A stretch of 64,000 nucleotides of DNA, taken from contig NC_134649.1 in the NCBI RefSeq assembly GCF_030463565.1, forward strand, positions 1,746,001-1,810,000, written 5' to 3'. Source of the stretch: Pelecanus crispus (taxonomy: Eukaryota > Chordata > Aves > Pelecaniformes > Pelecanidae). Both the position numbers and the translations under genes were made by a program. The notes beneath the pieces were generated by a model. It did no database searches, was not told where the DNA came from, and saw only the letters and a list, made by a program, of their open reading frames with translations. Positions 52,500 to 62,300 of the stretch are shown here, in pieces. The stretch's first letter is position 1, and each line of letters opens with the position of its first letter.

Positions 52500-53237
52500 T
52501 TTATTTTTGAACAGCAACGGGTCCCCCCGGGCCACCGCTGCTGCCAGCGCCGCCAGCCACGTTGGGGGCATCCCCGCACCCCGGGGTCCAGCGTTTTGGA
52601 AGTGGCCCCATCCCACCGGCCACCCCAAGGCGGGTGGGCTGCGCTGGGCACCCCCGAAATAGCTGTTTTCCTGGTGCAAAAAAAGGCAAAACCCCTTCTG
52701 CACTGCAAACCGGGGCTGGGATGGGACTGGGGGGCTGCCAATTTATTTGTCTTTGCAGACAAATGTTTGGTGCCCTCTGGAAAGGAGCAGCCGGGGCTGC
52801 CCGGGGTGCGGGGCCAGGCTCGGGGCGGGCAGCGGGTGGGGGTCCCAGGGGTCCCGGGGGTCCCAGGCCAGCACAGTGGTCACCGCTCCGCTGAGGACCC
52901 GGCTGCCAGCACCCCGCCAGCTCCCTATCTCCTCCATCCCAAAGGGCTCCAGGACCCTGTCCCACCCCCCATCCCAAAGTGCTCTGGACCCCTCAAAACT
53001 CCCGTATGGATGCTCCAGAACCCCCCCACATGGCTCCAAGACCCCATCTCCTCCACCCCAAAGCCCCATGTCCCCGCTCAGCCCCTTTCCTCCCCCCGTC
53101 CCTTGCTCGCCGTGCATCCCGCCCTCCCCAGCGCTGACCGAGCAGCAGCCGGGAGCCAACACGGGTGGTGCAGCCGCGTTCGGCCGCCGGAGCCCATCAC
53201 CCCGCCTCAGGGCTGGCAAGGACAGGCAGGCTGGTGG
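52500..53237 (-). other. NOX5: NOX5 3' untranslated region and candidate poly(A) signals
   Basis: Minus-strand AATAAA hexamers occur at 52747-52742 (about 490 bp past the stop) and 52505-52500 (about 730 bp past it). Either could end the NOX5 mRNA. The region is C-rich on the plus strand and has no convincing coding frame. The 3' UTR length is inferred. Confidence 0.55.
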
Positions 53238-53369
53238 TTAGAAGTTTTCTTCGAAGAAGCGGAAGCCGAAGTGCTCGCAGTGCGCCCTGATGACTTTGGC
53301 AAGCGCCGGCGAGCCACAGAAGAAGACCTGGACTTTCCCTCTCTTCTCCTCCGCCACCTTCCCAAACAC
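53238..53369 (-). CDS. NOX5: NOX5 terminal coding exon
   Basis: The exon holds 43 codons plus TAA, acceptor GTGCCCCAG. It encodes [36 protein letters not shown] and ends RFFEENF. CGSP is the conserved NADPH-binding cysteine motif and the C-terminal phenylalanine is the family's usual end. Confidence 0.97.
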   Translation of the reverse strand: MFGKVAEEKRGKVQVFFCGSPALAKVIRAHCEHFGFRFFEENF

Positions 53370-56300
53370 CTGGGGCACAGGCGAGAGGAGAAGAGGAGGG
53401 ATGGCACCGCCTGCTCCCGCCCCGGGGATGGCCAAATCCCTGCCTGCGGCACCCGCTTTCCCACGGGAGGGAGAGGCTTCCCCGGGTCTGGCTATCCCGG
53501 TGCATCCTCCCGCTCCAAAACGGGGCTCTCCCGTGCTGTCCCCACCAAAGAGCGGGTCCGGGGGACGTGGCTCCCCTCCCATGAGCGTGATTTTTGGCAG
53601 AGGGGCAGGGCCAGCCCTCACCTTGCTCCAGTCGGGGCGGCCGGGCTGGGTCCTGGTCCGCAGCCCCGTGATGGAGTCCCTCTGCTCCTTGGCGGCCAGC
53701 AGGTCCAGGGCCATCTGCAGCCCGATGGCTTTCATGTCGTTCTTGCTGAGGGCCGACGTCATGTACATGTGCATCTCCAAAAACCGCCCTGGGCGTTCGA
53801 GGGGAGCCCGGCTGCAGGCGGGGGGTCCAGCCCCACGCCGTGCCCCCTCGTGTCGGGTTGGGGTCTCCCGGGGGCGATGCCGAGCGCGGGGCTGGGCTCC
53901 CCCGGCTCAGCGGGCCACGCTGGCTGACCCTTGCCTCCCGCTCACCTCCCGGCTCCTGCTCAGCCTGCTCCATTTCCAGCTTCGTTAGCAGGCTGACGAA
54001 CCACTCAAAGTGCTTCTGGTCCCGGTTGATCCAGATGAAGTCAACCTGGAAGGACACGGCAGCCTCTGCTTCGGAGCTGGCAGGCACCATGGGGACCAAA
54101 CCCAGCCTCCCACCTCCTCCTGGAGCGGGAAGGGACCCTCACGGGCTCCCCACCCCCGGAGCCTGCAGACCTCCTGCCCCCGTCCCCAGGGCAAACCTTG
54201 GTCCCGTGTCCCCCCGACCCGCTCCTACCTTCCTGAGCATCATCTCCTCATCCCGCAGGTCCTCGCACCACGAGTAGCGGCAGCTGGGGCAGCTCTGCTT
54301 TCGCCGGCGGTACCTGCACGGGCAGACGCAGCCCTGCTCGCCCCTGCCCACCCCTGCCCGCCCCACCGCCCGCACCCCCCCCACCCCAGCAGGCTTTGCA
54401 GGGACACCCCGAGCAGCCGCTCCTCACCAGCTCGGGTGCATGCCCACGGCCAACCTCCTGCCAGCGGCTTTCCCGCAGCTGAAATCCCCAGGGACAAGCC
54501 TGAACGTGAGCCAGCAGTGTGCCCAGGTGGCCAAGAAGGCCAACAGCATCCTGGCTTGTGTCAGGAATGGTGTGGCCAGCAGGAGCAGGGCAGGGATCGT
54601 CCCCTGTGCTCGGCGCTGGTGAGGCCGCACCTGGAATGCTGTGTCCAGTTTTGGGCCCCTCGGCACAAGAAGGACATTGGGGTGCTGGAGCGTGTCCAGA
54701 GAAGGGCAGCAGAGCTGGGGCAGGGTCTGGAGCACAGGGCTGGTGGGGAGCGGCTGAGGGAGCTGGGGGTGTTCAGCCTGGAGAAGAGGAGGCTGAGGGG
54801 AGACCTGATCGCTCTGCAGCTCCTGGCAGGAGGGGGCAGGGAGGGGGGTGTTGGGCTCTTCTCCCAAGGAACAGCGATAGGATGAGAGGAAATGGGCTCA
54901 AGCTGCGCCAGGGGAGGTTTAGATTGGATATTAGGAAAAATTTCTTCATGGAAAGAGTGGTCAAGCATTGGAACAGGCTGCCCAGAGAGGTGGTGCAGTC
55001 CCCATCCCTGGAGGGGTTCAAAAAACGGGCAGAGGTGGCACTTTGGGACATGGTTTAGTGGGCATGGGAGTGTTGGGTTGATGGTTGGGCTGATGACCTT
55101 AGAGATCCTTTCCAACCTTAATGATTCCTAGTTTTTATTTTCATTAAAAAATAATCCAGCCACCAAGGCAGGAAACATGAAATTCTTCCTCTCCCCTTAA
55201 GTGGTTTAGTGTGGACTTGGTAGTGTAGGTTAATGGTTGGCCTGGATGATCTTAAAGGTCTTTTCCAACCTAAACGACTCGATGATTCTATGATACCGAC
55301 GGAGGACCGAGCTGCGGGTCTCATGGCCATGAGTTACGAATCCCAAGGTTAGAAGCGAGGACGGCCAACAGAGAGGTGTTGGAGGACAGGTCTACCACGG
55401 CACGCATCATGGCTTGTGCCTCCCAAAGCCGCGTCAGGGCTCGTATCGGGGATCGCAGAGCTCCACCGGCGCGACCGCAGCCTGAGCTGCTGCTACGGCA
55501 CCAACCTGTACATGATGCTCTGCAAAATGGAGGCGAAGGGGGTGATGCCGATGCCTGCGCCGATGAGCACGGCGTGCTCCGAGGTGAAGATCCTCCGTGT
55601 CGGGGTCCCGTAGGGGCCGTCGATGTAGCACTAGGAGAGACGAGAAATGGGGAGACATCCAGCAGCCCGTGGGTGCTAAAACAACTTTTAGGCTGCGGAT
55701 AGGAGCAGGGTTAGTGCACAAGGTGCGCTGCAGGCAGATCTCAGGCAGAATTTGGGGTCTTTTATGAGAGTGTTATGGGAGCAGAGGCAGGGAACGGGGC
55801 CAGGCAGGAGCACGAAGCCCTCGGCAGCACGGGGTTTGCCTCAGCCCCAGGCGGGACCACCCGTACAGAGGGACCCACGTGTGTGTGGGTGCCGAGCACA
55901 GCCCTGCTCACCGGAGCCGGGGAAGGACCGAGGCATCCCTCACCTTGACGCTGCAGAGCCGACGGCTCTCGCCCAGCCCGGTGGAGACCTGCGAGGTAAA
56001 GAGAGCAGCGACCACCTCCTCCTCCCCACCCCTAACCCCTCCGTGACAGCTAACGCTAAGCCCACTTGTCCCCTGGGTTTGGGGTTTTGGGTGCTCTTTT
56101 GCAGCTGGGTTTATCCGGGCTGCACACACCGCTCCCTCAAGGCAAGCCCACTGCAGCGCCCATAATTCCGGTGGGACATCCCCCCAACGTCCAACACCAG
56201 GACCCTGATGATGTTATCCAGCTTGTAATCGGTTTGTGTATTGATTAAAAAGGCAATTACCCAAATCCCCACACAAGCTGGGGTGGGTGAATAAGAGTTT

Positions 56301-59300
56301 TCCAAGGACCGCAATGGCCCGGGCGGTGGGAGCAGGCGTGGGGAACCTCTGCTCACCAGGGGATAGATAAGAGCAAAAGAAGGACAGGGAGAAAAACTCA
56401 TTAAAAAGGATGCTTGTGAATTCGTTATCTGCAAGGACTGCTCCTCCGGCCCAGACAGAATCAATATCCTGAGAGCTTTTCATGTCGGGGGATGAAAGCC
56501 ACTAACGGTGGCTCTCAGCGTCCTGGCGTTGCCGTGATTTACATCCGAGAAGTTTCTTTTGAAAAGAGCTTTTTAACGCGCTTCGGCCCATTTAGGACAG
56601 AAGCGATGCTTCCCCTCGGTACTCCAGGCCGGTCCTCCAGCCGCTGCCGCGTTGATGAGAGCAGAGACCCCCCCTCCCCGCCCCGCCGGCCCCAGGGGCT
56701 CTGCCCCTGCACCCCGGGGGTCTCAGCGGCGCTGGGCGAGGGTGGGAGATGGTGCTCACCCCCGCCGCCGGCGGGTCCTCCTCTCCCGGGGCAGCAGCGC
56801 CGGTGGCTTTGTACAACGTCAGCTGAACGGCTCCGTCCCCGCCGGTGGCCACGGACCCCCGTTCCGAGCCGGCCCTGCTGCAGAGACCTTCCTGGAAGCC
56901 GAAGGCCAAGGCTGTGATGCTCGCGGGCATCTCATGCCCCATCCATGGGGGTCGTATGGCCTCGGCGGAGGGGTGGGACACGAAATCCTCCAAAACCGCC
57001 CGAGCACCTTGCAGGGGACGCGCACCACGAGGTGCACCCCCAGCACCCAGCCTGCTGCTGTACGGGCGGCTGAAAACTGGGGTGACCCTGGGGGGAGCCG
57101 CTCAGCAGAGAGCATCCAGCCCGGACCTGTCCTCAATTCTTTGCTTTTTTGGAGCTGGCCAGGGACAGACCACCCGGCAGAGCCCTCCGCACGTGCCAGA
57201 CAAGGACGTCGGCTTGAGAAAGCCGTGGGCACACTGCGGGGTCCTCAGATTGGCGAAGCCATCAGCCTGCTCGTGGGGTGCAACTGGGAGACCTCACCCC
57301 CTCCTTGCAAACGGCTGCCAACCGGCAACATTTTAAGGTTTAACCTCTGCGTTTGCCGAAAGCTGAGCTCCGTCGGCACCAACCTGCACCCAGCACCGGC
57401 ATCTCTTCTCCTTCAGGCTCCTGCTGAGCGGTTTCGGCTCCGGGCTGGGCGATTCGAGCTGCTGGAAGTATTCGTAGAGCTTGTTGGTCCACTGGCCCAG
57501 CGACCTGATGTGCAGCCAGAGGGTCTCTGCGGGATGAAGCGGAGCGGCGGGTGGGCACCCGACGGCAGGAACCGCCCCGCAGCCCCAGCACCGCGGGCTG
57601 CACAGCTCCGGCCCCGGGGACATGGCAGCAATCCCCACCGACGTCCTTCCCGTCAGCCCTGGGCTCGCAGCAGGGGACTGGGTTTGCTCCAACAGCTGGG
57701 TGAAGCCCAAATCCCAAACCTCGGGCACCCGTGGAGCTGGGCAGGGCATTCGGGTGCCATTTGGTCCCCACGCCTCACTCGGAACAACCCAAGCGCGTGT
57801 TTTTATGCAGCAACTTATGTGCAGGCAGAGATGGAGGCAGGTGAGTTGAGGCATGCATGGACACACACTCCACGGGCATGGACATCTCCTTGCCCGACCC
57901 TCGGAGGGGATCCAGCCACCCTGATGGGGCTTGTGTGACGTAAAACATCATCGCGGAGATGCAAAACAACATCCCGGCGATGCAAAGCATCCTGGAGATG
58001 CAAAACGAGCGAAGGATGGGCAATCACCTTGCTGCTCGGGAGCGCTGCTGATGGTGAAGGGGTGCCACTCGTAGGTGGCGATGGCCGGGACGTTCAGGTA
58101 GACGTAGTCTCCGGGCTTGTAGTGGAAAAACTGTGGTCTCTCGATCACAAGGTGAGTTACCTGGAGGAGAAAGGAGGAGCAGAGAGGCTGGGAGCATCCC
58201 GCGGGAATGTCGTGCCAGCCGGTCTCTGCCGGGGTGGTCTCCCTGCAGCCCAGGAGCACCGGGGTTCGTGCCTCCCGTTTTAAAAAGCCGGCAGCATGCG
58301 ACGGTCTTACAGCTTCGACCTGAGAACGGGGGTGGTTCTGCTAGTCACTGCCCAGTTGGGCTACCAAACAAAAATCTCAGGGCTGGCCTCCAACAGCAAT
58401 TTTTTTGAAGAAACTAAGGGTCAAAGCAGTTTTCATTTTTGGTTGTTCTATGAGCTTCGTTTTTTTTGCTTGAAAACCAGGCAAAACTCTCAATTAAAAA
58501 AAAAAGCTTGAAAACTAAAGAACCGCTTTCGCCTTCTGCTGCAAACGTTCACCAACGCAGCCCGAAGCAACCCAAACCCGCGTCTTTTCCATATAAACTA
58601 TTCATCGCGTCCGTCCCTCCCGCGCGGGGCTGGGGGAGCGTCCCCCCGCTGCGCAAACACATCGGGACCGTCCCCCCGTCCACGTCCCGCCGCCCCTCCT
58701 TCTCTCCTGCCTCGAACAGCCAGCGGGGCCACTCGCAAAGTGCTTTTCCCCAAACTGCAAAAACGCTTTGCAAATGTTAAAGGTGTTTCCGTGCACCGTA
58801 GCGGCTTTGTCCTGGCTCTCCGCAGAGGAGAGCACCAGGAGGGAGGCGGGAAGGGGCACGGGGACCCCCGCGGGCGCAGACCTTGGAGGGGAGCAGGTTG
58901 ACCTCCACGATGCGCAGCCCTCCGGCGCGCCGCCCGGCCAAGCCGACCGCCTTCTCCAGCACGAAGAGGCAGCCGGGAAGCGCAAACCACTTCCAGAAGT
59001 GGGGGCCGTGGAGGATGAGGAGGGTCCAGACGGAGACGTAGGAGAGGTGGGTCCAGTAGAAGAGCTGCGGGCAGGGAGCGGGGGGCAAGTAGGGGCTGAG
59101 CGTGAACCCAAAGCGGCGGAGCCAAACGGTGCTTCGCGGCGCCGGGGCATCCCGGTGGGCAAAGGCAGCCCAAATGGGGAAGAAAAGCACAGAAACCCCC
59201 AGAACTGCAAATCTGAGGAGCGCGGGGGTGTCCAAGGGGGTATCGGGGGGCACCACACTGGCTCAAGAGCTCTCCCCCACCCATGGGGCAGCACCCGGCT

Positions 59301-62300
59301 GGGCACCCACCCACCGGACCCTCACCCCGCTCCCCGAAACGGGGCAGATTTGGGCACCGCTGGGGTTTTCCAGGTCGCACGGGGCCACGGCGGGACCCAC
59401 CTCGAAATGGCCGCTCCGCCGGACGCAGGGGCTGGAGAAGGCGAGCATGGTGGCCAGCAGCGCCTGCAGCGCCAGCCCCGTCTGCGAGGCTGTGCCGCCC
59501 AGGCCGCCCACGCCGGGCCGTGCCGACAAGAGGTACTCGGCGAGGGCATGGCGCCCGTCCTGCCGCGCCAGCCTGCCTGGGCACACGCACGGTCGGGACG
59601 GCATGCGGGGCACCCGCCCGCTGCGCACCCAGATTTCTGCTGCGCCCACCAAGCTGTTGCTTTTTTTTTTTTTTTTAAACTAAGAAGCAGCCAAGTGCTT
59701 TGCTCGGATATTTTGAAAAAAAATGCAACATTTCTGCTTTCCAGAGCCCGCTCTCCGGCTCGGCATCGTTGCGAAGGGGGCGTTTTGCACAAGGGTGGGC
59801 AGCGCGAGCAGACGCGCTTCGCTCGCTGCGCTGCTCGTGCCCCAGGACGGGGGGTGCAGCCCTGGCACCCCGCCGTGGGGCGAAGGGGGCTGTGGGGCGC
59901 AGACCCCACTCAGGAGCTGCGTGGGGGAGAGTGAGAGCCCTTCGCTGCCCGGCCGGGAAGCCACTAGAGGGGGATGACAGCACACAGACTGCGCGGCACC
60001 GCACGCACCCTCCGGCTGCCTGCACCCTGCCTGCAGCCTCTCAGCCCCCCCCGGCATGTGCACCCTCTCTCCAGGCCTTGCACCCCCTCCCTGGGACATG
60101 TGCACCCCACCCCGGCAGATCTGCATCCTCCCTGGGACATCTGCATCCCCCTCCCCGGGACATGTGCACCCCACCCCGGCAGATCTGCATCCCCCTCCCC
60201 GGGGCATCTGCATCCCCCCCTCCCCGGGACATCTGCATCCCCCCCCCCTCCCCGGGACATCTGCATCCATCCCCGGGGCTCGGTCCAGGCCCCTGCAGCT
60301 TTTCACGGGGGCAGCGTGGGTGATGCCCCCTGCACCGAGGGGCATTTTCCACTTTAGCAGAGGGACTGGAAGGGGGGGATCCCACCGCGGGGCTGACGGG
60401 GCGCGTTAGGGTGGGTGCTGCGGAGACGAACGCCTGGCAGCCGAGGGGCCTCCCCTGCCCAGGAGCTGCTACTTACTGAAGTTGGCGACGTGGGCGCCCG
60501 TGTGAACGGCCGCCAGCGCCAGCACCACGTACCCCACGAGCTGGTGGAAAACAACGTGCTGGTCCAGCGGCAAGACCTTGGCCATGGGGGTAGCTCGCAG
60601 CCAGGTCAGGCACCTCCGCAGCATCAGCACCTCGGGGAGAGGGGCGATCGGAGGTGCTGGGGGGGTCGGAGGTGCTGGGGGACCCGGTCAGGGGCTGGTC
60701 CCCCGCGGCTCCAGAGCCAGCTCCCCACCCAGACGGGGTGTCAACCCGGAGAGCACCCAGTGGCACCCTGCTGCCGGGTGCACCCCAGTAGCACCCAGAG
60801 AGCTTGCAACCTCCCTAACCCATTATTTATATAAAATTATTTAAAGGAGGAGACAGCCTGGCCCCACAACTGTTAGGTTAATGGTTGGACTTGATGCTCT
60901 TAAAGGTCTTTTCCAACCTAAATGATTTGATAATTCTAACTGCAAGTCCCCAGGCTCCATCGCTGCCCGCGAAGGATGCCCCAGCTCAGGGGTAGGGTCC
61001 CAGTGGAAACGTGGCTGGAAATACCCCAGGTAGCCACCACCCCACACCCCTCAGCATCCCCCCCGCAGCCCAGGGCCCGGCACTCACTGCAAGCAAGGCG
61101 CAGTTGAAGTTCAGGCACTGCCCGCAGCCCCGGGCCAGCACCAGCCACCCACCGAGGCCAGCGTGCCGCAGGGCGGCCAGGGCGAAGAGCAGGAGGTTGA
61201 TGCCGGCGTAGCCCCCCAGGCAGGCGAGCTTGCCGCGGTGGTTGTGCCAGTACGCCCGGGTCAGGCAGCGTGGCCGGCGGCTCCTCTCCGCGGGCGCCGG
61301 GGGCTTGAGCCAGCTCGCTGCGCTGGGAGCAAGGGCGTCCATCGCTCCTTGCCCGGAGCGGGGGGAAGCTGGGGCAGTCCTGCCCCCAGGCTGGCACCCA
61401 TCCCTGCATCCGAGCCCTGCACCCAGCCCTGCACCCAGCCCTGCGCCCATCCCTGCATCCGAGCCCTGCGCCCATCCCTGCATCCGAGCCCTGCATCCAG
61501 TGTGGCACCATCCCAGCACCCATCCCTGCATCCAGTGTGGCACCATCCCTGCACCCATCCCTGCATCCGAGCCCTGCACCCATCCCAGCACCATCCCTGC
61601 ACCCATCCCTGCATCCAGTGTGGCATTATTCCTGCACCTATCCCTGCATCCAAGCCCTGCACCATCCCTGCGCCCATCCCAAAACCATCCTTGCACCCAC
61701 CCTAGCACCTATCCCTGCACCCAAGACCAGCACCCCGCTTGGCACCATCCCTGCACCCATCCCTGCACCCGAGCCCTGCATCCAGTGTGGCATCATCCCT
61801 GCACCCAGCATGGCATTATTCCTGCACCCATCCCTGCTTCCAAGCCTTGCACCCATCCCAGCACCATCCCTGCACCCAAGACCAGCACCCAGCTTGGCAC
61901 CATCCCTGCACCCAGAGTGGCATTATTCCTGCACCCATCCCAGCACCATCCTTGCATCCAGTGTGGCACCATCCCTGCACCCATCCCAGCGCCTGTCCCT
62001 GCATCCGAGCCCTGCACCATCCCTGCGCCCATCCCAGCGCCTGTCCCTGCATCCGAGCCCTGCACCATCCCTGCGCCCATCCCAACACCATCCTTGCACC
62101 CACCCTAGCACCTATCCCTGCATCCAAGACCAGCACCCAGCTTGGCACCATCCCTGCACCCATCCCTGCATCCGAGCCCTGCATCCAGTGTGGCATCATC
62201 CCTGCACCCAGCATGGCATTATTCCTGCACCCATCCCTGCTTCCAAGCCTTGCACCCATCCCAGCACCATCCCTGCACCCAAGACCAGCACCCAGCTTGG

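Noticed and set aside
52383..53927. 514-codon plus-strand frame
   Set aside because: It is antisense to three NOX5 exons and the NOX5 3' UTR and opens because the region is GC-rich.
56652..57938. 428-codon plus-strand frame
   Set aside because: It runs antisense through the NOX5 exon at 57384-57526 and neighbouring introns; no similarity recognised.
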